Below, piece after piece: positions 1 through 8,915 of a DNA stretch of 64,000 nt (position 1 is the first letter of the stretch; the number at the start of each line of letters is the position of its first letter). Both the position numbers and the translations under genes were made by a program. Location of the stretch: positions 143,501 through 207,500 of the forward strand of contig NZ_RQFT01000012.1 in NCBI RefSeq assembly GCF_004769525.1, written 5' to 3'. The notes under the pieces were generated by a model that saw only the letters and a list, made by a program, of their open reading frames with translations, did not search any database and was not told the DNA's origin. The stretch comes from Leptospira bouyouniensis (GTDB taxonomy: Bacteria > Spirochaetota > Leptospiria > Leptospirales > Leptospiraceae).

Positions 1-1
1 A

Positions 2-481
2 GGATCAGCAAAAGAGTTCAAATTGTTCTTCCCTGGTGATGTAATCGAATTTCCATCTGGTCTCAAAGTTGAATGTTACCCCTTAAAACACCCTGGTGGT
101 TCTTTCGCTTACAAATTTACCAATCGTTCTGGTAAAATTTTTGTTTTTGCCACTGATGCAGAATTTACGGGTGCAGACATGGATCTCATCCATGAATGTA
201 TGCCTTTTTTTGCCGACGCAGACTTACTCATACTCGACACACAATATACGTTAGACGAATCATTTTCAAAATTTGATTGGGGTCATACTGCCTATACAAT
301 GTCAGTGAATTGTGCTTCGTCCTGGCGTGTCAAAAATCTTGTGCTCACACACCATGAGCCTAGTTATTCTGATGAAAAAATTTATGAAATTTATGAAAGC
401 GCCAAATTGCACAAAGAGCAATTAGGCGAAAAGAAACTGAAAATTCATTTAGCAAGAGAAGGACTTAGATTCCACCTATAA
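2..481 (+). CDS. MBL-fold metallo-hydrolase, 5'-truncated by window edge
   Basis: The reading frame is open to the first base of the window, so the true start lies upstream and only the C-terminal part (about 159 residues) is seen. The HPGGS segment, the ATDAE strand, the buried [10 protein letters not shown] strand, WGHTAY and the late LTHHEP motif match the second half of metallo-beta-lactamase-fold hydrolases of the RNase Z/PhnP-like type. In that fold the Asp and late His bind the active-site metals. The HxHxDH motif expected near the N-terminus is outside the window. The TAA stop overlaps the ATG of the next gene by one base (TAATG), which suggests translational coupling to the penicillin-binding protein. 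The substrate cannot be told from sequence. Confidence 0.8.
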   Translation, partial: GSAKEFKLFFPGDVIEFPSGLKVECYPLKHPGGSFAYKFTNRSGKIFVFATDAEFTGADMDLIHECMPFFADADLLILDTQYTLDESFSKFDWGHTAYTMSVNCASSWRVKNLVLTHHEPSYSDEKIYEIYESAKLHKEQLGEKKLKIHLAREGLRFHL

Positions 482-2904
482 TGACTATGAACATTGAAAA
501 AACACTTCGAATTACCATCACTACTTTCTTTAGTATTGCACTATTAGGTGGACTTTTTTTTGGATATATTCTTTCGGAAGTTAACAAAGGGAAAGAACTA
601 CAGAAACTTTCATCATACCAGCCAACAACTCCTACAAAACTTTATGATACCAATGGTGTTCTCATAGCAGAATTATACCGACACAAACAAGAACTTTTGA
701 AATACAGTGATATCCCTCCACATGTGATCCATGCATTTTTATCGGTAGAAGATGATAACTTTTTTAACCACTTTGGGATTGACTTTTTAGCAATTGTACG
801 TGCTGCGATAAAAAATATTTTTGCAGGACGAATCGTGCAAGGTGGATCTACCTTAACCCAACAGTTGGCAAAAACAATCTTACAACAAAGGAAAAAAACC
901 TTTGGTCGTAAATTCTTAGAAGCATTACTCACATTACAAATCGAACAGGAATATACCAAAGAAGAAATCTTAGAAATTTATTTTAACTTAATTTATTTGG
1001 GTCATGGAACCACTGGTTTATCCTCTGCAGCGAATGTATACTTCCAAAAAGACGTAAGGGATTTAAGCATTGCTGAAGCGGCAATGCTTGCAAGATTACC
1101 CAAAGCTCCGGTTACATACTCTCCTTTTAAAAATCCAAAAGAAGCAAAACAAGCTCATTTGGTCGTGCTTGGTCTAATGGCAAAAAATGGATTCATCCCA
1201 AAAGACCAAGTCCAAAAGATCCATGATGATTTTTGGGATCGGTATTGGCCAGTTGTCATCACCCAATCACCATCTCGGTCCACATGGGGGGCAAAACTCA
1301 ACAGAGCTCCTTATTTCACAGAGTGGGTACGCCAAATTTTAGAAAAGGAATTGGGTGAAGAAGCACTTTATACTGGTGGTCTTCGTGTTTATACTACACT
1401 TGATGTGAGAAAACAAGAAATCGCAGATGAGGAGCTTCGAAAAGGTCTAATCGAACAAGATAAGTCTGCATTTGGGGCAAACTTCCGTTATGCGGGTAGA
1501 GCTGATCGAGGACTTGTTTCTTTATATAATTTATTTGGTTCAATTTTTCCAGTTGGTGTTCCTTATGTAACAAGCCTTGACGATAGACAAGTGTTTCGTT
1601 TGCATTTAGAAAAAGAAATGGCACAAGCTTTGGAACTTTTGACTGACTTTGTCCCTTCAGAAAATGAAAGTGCAGCTGTCAAAGAATTCCAAAGGTCATC
1701 TCTGGTGTTTTCATCCAACTTACACGTGGAAGGTGCAGTCATCACCATTGACCACCAAACAGGTTATATCCAAACGATGGTAGGTGGATCTAGATTTTCG
1801 CCTAAAAACCAATTCAACCGCGCGATGCAAGCAAGACGCCAAACAGGTTCTGCATTCAAACCATTTGTGTATGCAGCTGCCATCCAAAACCGTGCTGTTG
1901 GTTCAGGAACTGGGATTATGGATGCCCCACTTACCACCATCACAGAAGAAGGGGAAGGTTACTCTCCTCAAGATATTTCTGGTGACTTTCGTGGGATGGT
2001 TCCTTTGTCACGTGCGTTATCTTTATCACTTAACATCGTATCTGTGCAAGTCCTGATGCGAACAGGAACCGACTCTGTCATTGATTTTGCATCTAAAGTC
2101 ACGAAAACAAACAAATCTCGGTTCCCAACGGGGCCTGCTCTTGCTTTAGGTGTGGCTGAACTCACTCCCTATGAGATGGCACTTGGTTATTCAATTCTGG
2201 CCAATAAAGGAAAAGATGTAATTCCATTTAGCGTTCGTTATGTTTTAAACCAAAGTGGCACTGTAGTTTATAACAAAGAAAAGGAAGTTCAAGAAACTTT
2301 AGCTGAAGAAGCAAAAAACGGGACAATTCAAATCATTCCAGAAGCCACTGCCTATATTATCAAACAAATGTTAATTGGCGTTGCAATGGGTGGAACTCCA
2401 ACCCAAGCACTTCGAGCTGCGGACAAAGGAAATTATAAAGGTGAATCTGGTGGTAAAACTGGATCCACTTCATCATATACCAACGTTTGGTATGCTGGAT
2501 TTGATCCGAAATATACTTCCATCGTATGGATGGGATTTGATAAATCTTCACTTTCCCTCGGTAAAGGAGTGACTGCTGCTGGTGTTGCAGCTCCAATTTG
2601 GGGGAAAATGTATTCTCGTTTTTATAACGAAGGTCCATACCCAAGTTTTTACCCCAATGGAAAATCAGACGAAATTCCTTCTGATGTGGTCAAAGGGGCA
2701 ACTTGTGCGTTTAATGGTTTATCCCCAGGTCCCAATTGTCCTCTCACGGGAAATTTATTCTTAAAACCGATCACCATTGCGGGAAGGACATTGGCTGTTC
2801 CTGGTGGCAGACAATGTGACGGAGACAGGGACCATTACCGCTCCATGGACTTAAATGATTTCTTACAAAGAGAATTAGAAATTTCAGACGACGAACTGAA
2901 GTAA
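481..2904 (+). CDS. Class A penicillin-binding protein 1A (transglycosylase/transpeptidase)
   Basis: Bifunctional peptidoglycan polymerase and cross-linking enzyme of 807 residues, the usual size. One N-terminal membrane helix (about residues 10-32) is followed by a GT51 glycosyltransferase domain with the ED...F..H.G signature at 90-99 (Glu90 catalytic) and [11 protein letters not shown] at 121-131. The transpeptidase domain has all three penicillin-binding motifs: SAFK (Ser457 nucleophile, Lys460), SLN (516-518) and KTG (659-661). Both active sites therefore look intact. It acts on the periplasmic face of the inner membrane using lipid II. It starts at the base where the preceding gene stops; a second ATG two codons later is an alternative start. 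The paralogue (mrcA or pbpC type) cannot be settled from this window. Confidence 0.95.
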   Translation: MTMNIEKTLRITITTFFSIALLGGLFFGYILSEVNKGKELQKLSSYQPTTPTKLYDTNGVLIAELYRHKQELLKYSDIPPHVIHAFLSVEDDNFFNHFGIDFLAIVRAAIKNIFAGRIVQGGSTLTQQLAKTILQQRKKTFGRKFLEALLTLQIEQEYTKEEILEIYFNLIYLGHGTTGLSSAANVYFQKDVRDLSIAEAAMLARLPKAPVTYSPFKNPKEAKQAHLVVLGLMAKNGFIPKDQVQKIHDDFWDRYWPVVITQSPSRSTWGAKLNRAPYFTEWVRQILEKELGEEALYTGGLRVYTTLDVRKQEIADEELRKGLIEQDKSAFGANFRYAGRADRGLVSLYNLFGSIFPVGVPYVTSLDDRQVFRLHLEKEMAQALELLTDFVPSENESAAVKEFQRSSLVFSSNLHVEGAVITIDHQTGYIQTMVGGSRFSPKNQFNRAMQARRQTGSAFKPFVYAAAIQNRAVGSGTGIMDAPLTTITEEGEGYSPQDISGDFRGMVPLSRALSLSLNIVSVQVLMRTGTDSVIDFASKVTKTNKSRFPTGPALALGVAELTPYEMALGYSILANKGKDVIPFSVRYVLNQSGTVVYNKEKEVQETLAEEAKNGTIQIIPEATAYIIKQMLIGVAMGGTPTQALRAADKGNYKGESGGKTGSTSSYTNVWYAGFDPKYTSIVWMGFDKSSLSLGKGVTAAGVAAPIWGKMYSRFYNEGPYPSFYPNGKSDEIPSDVVKGATCAFNGLSPGPNCPLTGNLFLKPITIAGRTLAVPGGRQCDGDRDHYRSMDLNDFLQRELEISDDELK

Positions 2905-3166
2905 AACCTAGAAAATTCGAATCATTTCATAAATCCCCAATTGTCTGTAATGCCAAATGGGGATAAAAAATCAAAAACCATCTACCGCGAATCTATCTCC
3001 ATTTTTTGAGAGGGCCGGGGATATACTCTTTTCATGGTCTCTTCTTTTTTTAGGCAATTTCTTGCAAAACAGACAATCTGTATAAATTTTAAGCATTTTT
3101 GGCGCCTCATTTCATCCAAGGAAGTGATCATTTGCCATTCCTTCGCGTTTTAGGCAAAAACTCATT
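2905..3166. other. Intergenic region upstream of sigma54 promoter
   Basis: The gap between the PBP stop and the next start codon is about 310 bases. It holds the hairpin at 2933-2964 and an inverted repeat TTTGCC (3131-3136)/GGCAAA (3153-3158) just upstream of the sigma54 promoter. An open frame runs back to 3099 in phase with the downstream gene, but its upstream codons cover the promoter and look non-coding. No RNA gene was recognised here. Confidence 0.5.
2933..2964 (+). terminator. Hairpin after the PBP gene, possible terminator
   Basis: Arms ATCCCCA (2933-2939) and TGGGGAT (2958-2964) form a 7-bp stem about 30 bases after the stop codon. There is no U tract after it (it is followed by A residues), so it may be an mRNA 3' end stabiliser or part of a Rho-dependent end rather than an intrinsic terminator. 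Confidence 0.3.
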
Positions 3167-3183
3167 TTGGCACGATAGTTGCA
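3167..3183 (+). promoter_or_regulatory. Sigma54 (RpoN) promoter
   Basis: TTGGCACG at 3167-3174, then ATAG, then TTGCA at 3179-3183. This matches the sigma54 consensus TGGCACG-N4-TTGCW with the obligatory GG (3169-3170) and GC (3181-3182) separated by exactly 10 bases. Transcription would start near 3194, about 20 bases before the start codon and ahead of its GGAGGG ribosome binding site. Expression should need RpoN and an AAA+ enhancer-binding protein. Confidence 0.85.
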
Positions 3184-3215
3184 TCTTTTCTTCTGAACGG
3201 CAGTTCGGAGGGAAT

Positions 3216-3656
3216 ATGAAAAAACTACTCTTAACCATCATCTTACTGACAATTAACTTCTCTGTGAAAGCAGGTGAGTCTTCTTTTTTGAATGATGATT
3301 TGGCTTCCCTCATTGGCCAATACGATAACGAAACTTTAGCGGTCATTTCCAACGAACTGGTAAAAATGGCGAACGCAGAAGAAGGGATGGGTGAATTTGA
3401 TCTCGCTTCCACTCATTATGACCGTGCAATTAAAATTCGTGAAGCGATTGGTATGAAATCACATAAAAGTTTTGCATCCATTCAATACTTAGCAAGCCAA
3501 GCTTATTCCAAAGCGGGTCACTTTTGTGAAGCATCAACCTATGCAAAAAAAGCGAGTGATTCGTTCCGTGAACATGGAATTTCCAAGTTCGAACAAAAAG
3601 CTGAATTGGAATCAAAAGAATTTGCAAAGGCTTGTGCAGTGGTGGCGGTTCGTTAA
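3216..3656 (+). CDS. Small exported TPR-like protein under a sigma54 promoter
   Basis: A protein of 146 residues with a signal peptide (charged MKK, hydrophobic core, likely cleavage after VKA near residue 20). The mature part is helical; two amphipathic helix pairs (around ANAEEGMGEFDLASTHYD and AYSKAGHFCEASTYAKKA) resemble tetratricopeptide repeats. ATG 3216 was chosen over the longer frame from 3099 because GGAGGG (3207-3212) sits just upstream, the signal peptide starts there, and the sigma54 promoter lies inside the longer frame. The gene stands alone, convergent with the next operon. Function unknown; sigma54 control suggests a role in a nutrient (for example nitrogen) or envelope response, which is inference. 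Confidence 0.8.
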   Translation: MKKLLLTIILLTINFSVKAGESSFLNDDLASLIGQYDNETLAVISNELVKMANAEEGMGEFDLASTHYDRAIKIREAIGMKSHKSFASIQYLASQAYSKAGHFCEASTYAKKASDSFREHGISKFEQKAELESKEFAKACAVVAVR

Positions 3657-3727
3657 ACAAACTTTAAATACTATGTTTTTATGATTCTTTCTAGAGATGG
3701 TTACCCTTTTTTGATTCTTCCTTCGAA

Positions 3728-4453
3728 TCAATCCAACTTCACGTGATGATACACGTGGGGTTGGAATTCTTTTTTTCCATACTTCAATTTTGATATTTCA
3801 AATAATTTTGTTTTTTCATAGGCTTTGTCTGATTCCCATGCAATTCCAAAATTCGCTTCTACATACCCTGATTCATATTGGAGTGGGTATAAAGAATCTC
3901 CGTCATAATAATACACTAAGTTGTGATCGAATTCTTTTGTCTCATCCAATGGAAATGTCTCACATGGGATCCGATTGGTAAGGTATTTGGTTTTCTGTTT
4001 GGGACTAAGATCCAAACGACATTCTTTGGTATTTAGTTCCTTTGTAGAAAAAAGAACCCAATCGTTTGATTTTTCATATTGGCCTTTGCCTATGAGTTGG
4101 CGAAATCGGATATGATCATGATAAACCCGCCACTCTCTCCAAACTTTTTTAAACTTTTGATTTGTTTGGATTTGGATTGTTTCTGACCAAACCAACTGAA
4201 AGTTTTTGGATCCCATTGCCGATTTTTTTTCTGTTGGTCTTACGAATGTTCCGAGTTGTAGGTTGGTATCTCTTGGAAACTCAGGTGGGAGTGTGCGAAT
4301 CCAACCTAGTTTTGGTGTACAAGACAAAGAAACACAAAAGATAAAAACCAAAAGAAGAAGTGATGTCTTCTTTTGGTCGTTTGGGTGAATTTCTTTTCTA
4401 TCTAGATTTGGACTAGAACTGGAAGTAAATAAAATCTTGCCCACCATCTCCAA
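3728..4453 (-). CDS. Hypothetical lipoprotein downstream of MBOAT acyltransferase
   Basis: A protein of up to 241 residues, not recognised. A hydrophobic stretch of Leu/Val/Ile/Phe ends in LSC at about residue 45, a plausible lipobox, so the mature protein probably starts at that Cys. The only in-frame starts before the signal (4453 and 4447) give an unusually long, polar n-region and overlap the 3' end of the MBOAT gene by about 40 bases; no start lies closer to the hydrophobic core. The rest is polar, beta-rich and Trp-containing with no motif I recognise. As the last gene of the sppA-MBOAT-lipoprotein operon it could be an envelope partner of the acyltransferase, but this is inferred from position only. 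Confidence 0.7.
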   Translation of the reverse strand: MEMVGKILFTSSSSPNLDRKEIHPNDQKKTSLLLLVFIFCVSLSCTPKLGWIRTLPPEFPRDTNLQLGTFVRPTEKKSAMGSKNFQLVWSETIQIQTNQKFKKVWREWRVYHDHIRFRQLIGKGQYEKSNDWVLFSTKELNTKECRLDLSPKQKTKYLTNRIPCETFPLDETKEFDHNLVYYYDGDSLYPLQYESGYVEANFGIAWESDKAYEKTKLFEISKLKYGKKEFQPHVYHHVKLD

Positions 4454-5840
4454 AGATTCCTAACAAAAGTAAAATCACAACAGACAGGATGGGGAGTAAA
4501 ATATTTTGAAACGGTTTTAGTTTTTCATACACAAACGGTGAGTATTGGAACCAATTGAACATAAGCCCCAAAGCAATGAATGTTGGTAACTCATCCACTC
4601 GGTTCAGTGTGTCTCCTGTGTTCCGAAGGGTCAAAACCCCTTTGAAGATCTCAAATGCTACATTTAAGGATTCTGCTCCGCGAGCCGCTGCACGGAAAAA
4701 AACACCGGAAAATGAAAATACAATAAAGATCACAATGGTCCGAACGATCCCCGCCAAAGGAAAGGTATCTGGGATAAATTTCTTTTTCCCTCGGTGTAAA
4801 TAGAGAGAACGTTCGATCCATATAAGGGCACCGAGGTATGCCCCCCAAAGGACAAAAGCCCAATTGGCACCATGCCAAAGACCTCCAAGACACATTGTGA
4901 TGAAGGAATTTACATTGGAACGAAAGATCGAACCTTTACTTCCACCTAATGGGATGTAGATGTAATCACGTAACCAAGAGGAGAGTGTGATATGCCAACG
5001 GCTCCAAAGTTCGCGAAAGGACTGAGAGAAAAAAGGACCTTGGAAGTTCTCAGGAATTTCGTAACCAAGTAAATTGGCTGATCCACGTGCCATATCGGTG
5101 TAACCAGAAAAGTCACAATACACTTGGACGGCAAATGCGAGTACACTAAAGAAAATTGAAAAGCTATCATACTTGGCAGGGTCCAGATACAAAGGAGAGA
5201 TGATGGGAGCAATGTTTTCGGCAATGATCACCTTCTTAAATAAACCACCAATGATGAGAAAAATTCCTTTTTTCATTCGGTCGGAATCTATTGTCGGGTG
5301 ATCCAGTTGCGGAAGGAAATCCTGTGACCTCATGATGGGACCCGCAATCAGCTGAGGGAAAAAGAGAATGAATAAAAAGTAGTCCACAGTGGACATACGT
5401 TTCTCAATGATCCCTCGGTGGATATCCACTTGTACTGCGATGATCTGAAAGGTATAAAAACTAATGGCAAGTGGTAAAAAGATACTCCACGAACCTGCAA
5501 TTTCTTTAAAACTTGGATACCCGGTTAAGGAAAATAAAGAATCAGTGATAAAGTAAAAATATTTAAAAAAAGCTAAATTGATAACATTTAAGATTACAAT
5601 TGTATAAAGAACCTTGTCATGTTTTTCCCCTTTGTCTTTTTTTCGAAACATCCATTCGCTAAATCCATAATTGATGAGGATGACAAGGAGGAAGTGGAAT
5701 AAAAATGGGAAACTAAAATACGCATAAAAAATAAGAGAAGAAATCACAAGAAGGGGTTTTCTACCCTTCTGTGGAATGTTCCAATAGATTAAATACGTGA
5801 GAGCAAATAATATTAAATACGGAATCGAATTAAATAACAT
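4413..5840 (-). CDS. MBOAT family membrane-bound O-acyltransferase (AlgI-like)
   Basis: A polytopic membrane enzyme of 475 residues that transfers acyl (commonly acetyl) groups to a cell-surface glycan or lipid. The MBOAT core is clear: DFSGYTDMARG (about 243-253), NFQGPFF, the SRWHITLSSWLRDYIYIPLGG region with His283, and GGLWHGANWAF with the invariant catalytic His323. About ten hydrophobic segments span the length, as in AlgI/PatA. The usual SGNH/AlgJ-type partner is absent from the neighbourhood; instead a lipoprotein gene overlaps the 3' end and sppA lies 21 bases upstream. The acceptor substrate is unknown. Confidence 0.9.
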   Translation of the reverse strand: MLFNSIPYLILFALTYLIYWNIPQKGRKPLLVISSLIFYAYFSFPFLFHFLLVILINYGFSEWMFRKKDKGEKHDKVLYTIVILNVINLAFFKYFYFITDSLFSLTGYPSFKEIAGSWSIFLPLAISFYTFQIIAVQVDIHRGIIEKRMSTVDYFLFILFFPQLIAGPIMRSQDFLPQLDHPTIDSDRMKKGIFLIIGGLFKKVIIAENIAPIISPLYLDPAKYDSFSIFFSVLAFAVQVYCDFSGYTDMARGSANLLGYEIPENFQGPFFSQSFRELWSRWHITLSSWLRDYIYIPLGGSKGSIFRSNVNSFITMCLGGLWHGANWAFVLWGAYLGALIWIERSLYLHRGKKKFIPDTFPLAGIVRTIVIFIVFSFSGVFFRAAARGAESLNVAFEIFKGVLTLRNTGDTLNRVDELPTFIALGLMFNWFQYSPFVYEKLKPFQNILLPILSVVILLLLGIFGDGGQDFIYFQF

Positions 5841-5861
5841 GAATTAGATATACCTTAAAAA

Positions 5862-6860
5862 CTAGATATCCCAAAGATAGAGAAACTTTGCACTCGTGCC
5901 AGTTCCAAGGATTTTATCTGCAATTCCCAATGAAATCGGATTCCCTTTTGTATCAGTTGCTTGGTAGATATTTTCAACAGGTACTTTTCCTCGTTGGTAA
6001 GTTACAATTCTTGGTGAACCTTGTGGGTTTCCTTCATACTTAGGGTGTTTCATCAGTTCGATTACAAAGTTATCGAAATAACCAATAAAGTCGATCATCC
6101 CTTCTTTCTGTGCTTGTTCTGCTGTGAAGATCCTTCCGTCACAAATTTCTTTGAGTCTACCTTCTGAGACTTTCGGTCTTCCTTTTTTCACGACTTCAAA
6201 AAATCGAGAATACAAACTATCGATGATGGATTGTAATATTTTTCTTTGTTCGGAAGTCATCTCTGTTGTTGGAGAACCAATTGCTTTGTTTGGACCTGAA
6301 GTAAATGACTGGTCTTTGATTCCAATTTTATCTAAACCTTCTTTAACGTTGATCCCAGACATGATGACACCAACAGACCCTGTAACAGTTGTTGGATGAG
6401 CACCAATGGAATCCGTTGCCATGGCGATATAATATGCACCACTTGCCGCAATGTCCATGAATCCTGCAAAAACTGGGATCCCTTTTCTTTCTTTGAATTT
6501 TTTGATCTCTTGGTAGATGATATCACTAGCGGTGACTGTTCCACCAGGTGAATTGATTTTTAAGATCACACCCTTGACATCCGGGTCTCTTTCCGCACGT
6601 TTGAGTGATTCTTTCACACGGACAACCATTGAATCGGATGCGGGACCAAAAAAGGACTCTTTTCCTTCATCAGAAATCATCCCTTCAATGGCGATAATTA
6701 CGATTTTTTCTTGATCCTTTCCTGCAATGAGTTTCTCTTCGAATTCAGACTTAGCAGTTGGCGGGAAAAGATTCATACTATTCCCAATGACACATGATTC
6801 TGTGAAAAGAATCGAAAGAAGAACGACGGAACTAAAAAGACCAAACTTTCTTAAAGGCAT
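5862..6860 (-). CDS. sppA: Signal peptide peptidase SppA (S49 family)
   Basis: An inner-membrane Ser/Lys protease that degrades leftover signal peptides, 332 residues, the short SppA form. After the N-terminal hydrophobic segment come the SPGG motif (104-107), the nucleophile in AASGAYY (Ser140) and the general base in the SGPNKAIGSP region (Lys192), with the order and spacing of the S49 dyad. ATG 6860 was chosen over an upstream frame start at 6962 because AAAGG lies a few bases before it and the hydrophobic signal follows at once; the longer start would also overlap the divergent gene. Cys23 after the hydrophobic core (FTESC) is a possible but weak lipobox. First gene of an operon with the MBOAT gene. 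Confidence 0.9.
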   Translation of the reverse strand: MPLRKFGLFSSVVLLSILFTESCVIGNSMNLFPPTAKSEFEEKLIAGKDQEKIVIIAIEGMISDEGKESFFGPASDSMVVRVKESLKRAERDPDVKGVILKINSPGGTVTASDIIYQEIKKFKERKGIPVFAGFMDIAASGAYYIAMATDSIGAHPTTVTGSVGVIMSGINVKEGLDKIGIKDQSFTSGPNKAIGSPTTEMTSEQRKILQSIIDSLYSRFFEVVKKGRPKVSEGRLKEICDGRIFTAEQAQKEGMIDFIGYFDNFVIELMKHPKYEGNPQGSPRIVTYQRGKVPVENIYQATDTKGNPISLGIADKILGTGTSAKFLYLWDI

Positions 6861-6915
6861 ACAAACCTTTCTAAGATGGCAAACTCTGACTTCAATCATT
6901 TTTGGGAGATAAATC

Positions 6916-7812
6916 TTGTACCAACTGAAAACTAAATTCTCACGATTTGAGACCGAACCCAAAGGGGGCGGTCAGTGGTTGCATCTATCTCTCAAGTCCC
7001 CTGTGGACGGAGCCAGTATTTCCGTTGTGGCAGGGCACAAAGCCCCCGATCCCTTTTTCGCTTCTGGTTCGTTTTTAATGTTCCCTTGGGTGAACCGTTT
7101 GGAGCCAAATCCTTGGGCAAGAGATCCATTTTACCCGAGTGTTCACTGGCTAACGGATGGGAACGGAATCCCACTCCACGGATTATTCCACAATTTACCA
7201 AGGACTGTCCTTACGGAATCAGAAGGGGAGTTGGAGTCGTTTGTGAGTTTTTCGATAGAAATTCCTGAAACTTGGGAGGGAACCTTACTTTCCAAAATCA
7301 AGGTCAAAGAAACCTACCAACTCTTTCCTTCGGAACTCAAGATCATCTACGAACTGAACAATACATCTGATGGAGAATTCCCATTTGCTTTAGGGATCCA
7401 TCCTTATTTTCGCTGGAACGAAGAGGAAAGTATCGATGATTTATTTCTAATCGGTTCAGGATTTTACCAAATTAAATTAGGTGATTATCTTTTGCCGGAA
7501 CGAGTATTAGGTGAAGAACTTTTACTTTACGGTGAAATTCCACTCGCAGGAAAAAATTTGGATGATCTGTATGTTTCGAAAGAAACTGAGAAACCATATA
7601 TTGGATTGTTTTCCATGAACAAAAAAGAAAAACTCCTCATCACCGGGGGGAATTTTTATCAAGTGTACACTCCGTTAGACCGGAGGTCAATTGCCATCGA
7701 ACCGATGACAAGTACTGGGAATTTTTTACATTTCCCTGGTGCAAATCCTAATCTTCTCGCCCCACATTCTGAAAAAAAAATCGAATTTTCGATTCGTTTG
7801 GATCAATTCTAA
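6916..7812 (+). CDS. Aldose 1-epimerase (galactose mutarotase) family protein
   Basis: A cytosolic sugar-anomer epimerase family member of 298 residues. Family signs are the early WVNRLEPNPW region, IPLHGLFHN (first conserved His), LGIHPYFRW (catalytic-type His) and IAIEPMTSTGNFLHF near the C-terminus, carrying the conserved Glu. The start is TTG at 6916 with a good Shine-Dalgarno GGGAG five bases upstream. It is transcribed divergently from sppA across about 55 bases. Close relatives include YeaD-type hexose-6-phosphate epimerases, so the exact sugar is open. Confidence 0.85.
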   Translation: MYQLKTKFSRFETEPKGGGQWLHLSLKSPVDGASISVVAGHKAPDPFFASGSFLMFPWVNRLEPNPWARDPFYPSVHWLTDGNGIPLHGLFHNLPRTVLTESEGELESFVSFSIEIPETWEGTLLSKIKVKETYQLFPSELKIIYELNNTSDGEFPFALGIHPYFRWNEEESIDDLFLIGSGFYQIKLGDYLLPERVLGEELLLYGEIPLAGKNLDDLYVSKETEKPYIGLFSMNKKEKLLITGGNFYQVYTPLDRRSIAIEPMTSTGNFLHFPGANPNLLAPHSEKKIEFSIRLDQF

Positions 7813-7872
7813 AAAAAATCCCTCTCTTTATCGAACAAACTGTCTAACAAAAAAAAAGAGGATAGTCCCCCA

Positions 7873-8082
7873 ATGTCAGATGCCCTAGTGAATACTTGTA
7901 AACAAATTAGTAAAAATCTTTTGGAGATCAAATATTTCGCTGAGAAAAAAAATACTAGTAGAACTTCTGTTTACCGAGCCTTACAAGACCAAAAGATCAA
8001 TGAAGTTGTCATTGGTAAAAATTCACGTTTTGTTATTTTAGATGAAGCTGCGAAGAAGTGGAAACCTGGAAGACAGTCCTAA
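7873..8082 (+). CDS. Small helix-turn-helix-like protein
   Basis: A 69-residue protein. The middle part (EIKYFAEKKNTSRTSVYRAL) reads as a winged or MerR/excisionase-type helix-turn-helix, followed by a short beta wing (EVVIGKNSRFVILDEAA) and a basic end. ATG 7873 has an AAGAGGA ribosome binding site about ten bases upstream. Its last 50 bases overlap the 3' end of the convergent gene on the other strand. It could be a small transcription factor or DNA-binding accessory; no target is evident. Confidence 0.65.
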   Translation: MSDALVNTCKQISKNLLEIKYFAEKKNTSRTSVYRALQDQKINEVVIGKNSRFVILDEAAKKWKPGRQS

Positions 8083-8881
8083 ATTGTAGTTCTTCCGCTT
8101 TCAAATTGGTTAAGACCCAATCTGGCATTTCAAAAAAAGTAGGTAGGTTCCAAATTTCTTCGGGAATGAGTTCTCGAATGAAATCTGGAACCGAAGGTCT
8201 TAATCCAAAATAAGGTAACAAGTATTCGTCGGTCTGCGATTCCAAAAGGTAACCTAAAAATCGATCATAAACATTTCCAAGACTTCCATCACTATGAACA
8301 TCTCTTGTTTTGATGTAACATTCTGCAATTTTTGGGAAAGGTGATTTGAATTTTTTTAAATGAAAACGGTATTGGATGGCTTTCAAATAACCGACACGAA
8401 ACACGATATGACTTTCTCCTTCATGGATTTGTAAGTGGAGAAAACCCGTTGGATTTTTTATTCCTTCCATGTCCAATCGTGTATGAACCATTCCCAAATT
8501 TCCGAAATACAATTGCACCGGGTCCTTCCACCACTTTCTGATAGATTCTAAAAAAGTTGGATGATTGTGAGTCTCCTTTATGCTGGGAAATTTATCTCGC
8601 AAAATATTTGTTACATGGTCTTTTTTCTTTTTTTCAAACTGTTTGGGAAAACAAAGAAACAAAACAGATTCGAAATTAGACAATTGGTAAAAAAAATCAA
8701 AATCAATGTGGCTATGTAATATTGGTTCTGGTCTCGTCTTCCAGTTAAAAACATGGAAAGGTAAGAACATGCGGAATCCAATTTCTTCCCATTCTAACAC
8801 CATTTGTCGTAATTTTGTTTCCTGGATAGGGAGATGTTCTAAGGAAATGTTGAATTTGTAAGTTTTTGGGAATTTCCACAT
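8033..8881 (-). CDS. Hypothetical protein, no recognised domain
   Basis: A protein of 282 residues, rich in aromatic and charged residues, without signal peptide or membrane segment; probably cytoplasmic. I do not recognise its family. ATG 8881 is preferred over an in-frame TTG at 8893, which reaches further into the short divergent promoter region shared with the LOG-family gene at 8916. Neither candidate has a strong Shine-Dalgarno. Its 3' end overlaps the small HTH gene tail to tail. Confidence 0.65.
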   Translation of the reverse strand: MWKFPKTYKFNISLEHLPIQETKLRQMVLEWEEIGFRMFLPFHVFNWKTRPEPILHSHIDFDFFYQLSNFESVLFLCFPKQFEKKKKDHVTNILRDKFPSIKETHNHPTFLESIRKWWKDPVQLYFGNLGMVHTRLDMEGIKNPTGFLHLQIHEGESHIVFRVGYLKAIQYRFHLKKFKSPFPKIAECYIKTRDVHSDGSLGNVYDRFLGYLLESQTDEYLLPYFGLRPSVPDFIRELIPEEIWNLPTFFEMPDWVLTNLKAEELQFRTVFQVSTSSQLHLK

Positions 8882-8915
8882 TTTTAATACCAATCGGTCG
8901 ATCTATGATAACAAG

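Noticed and set aside
3095..3115. Second sigma54-like match (TTGGCG with downstream TTTCA) upstream of the TPR-like gene
   Set aside because: The -12 GC is missing (CA instead) at the required spacing, so it is not a credible promoter.
3099..3215. Upstream extension of the small TPR-like gene
   Set aside because: The extension covers a sigma54 promoter, lacks a ribosome binding site and would bury the signal peptide inside the protein.
3711..3731. Hairpin TTGATTC/GAATCAA between the TPR-like gene and the convergent lipoprotein
   Set aside because: Short A/T-rich stem without U tract that also overlaps the lipoprotein stop region; too weak to call a terminator.
6861..6962. Longer start for sppA at 6962
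   Set aside because: It overlaps the divergent gene and places a polar stretch before the signal; ATG 6860 has a good AAAGG site.
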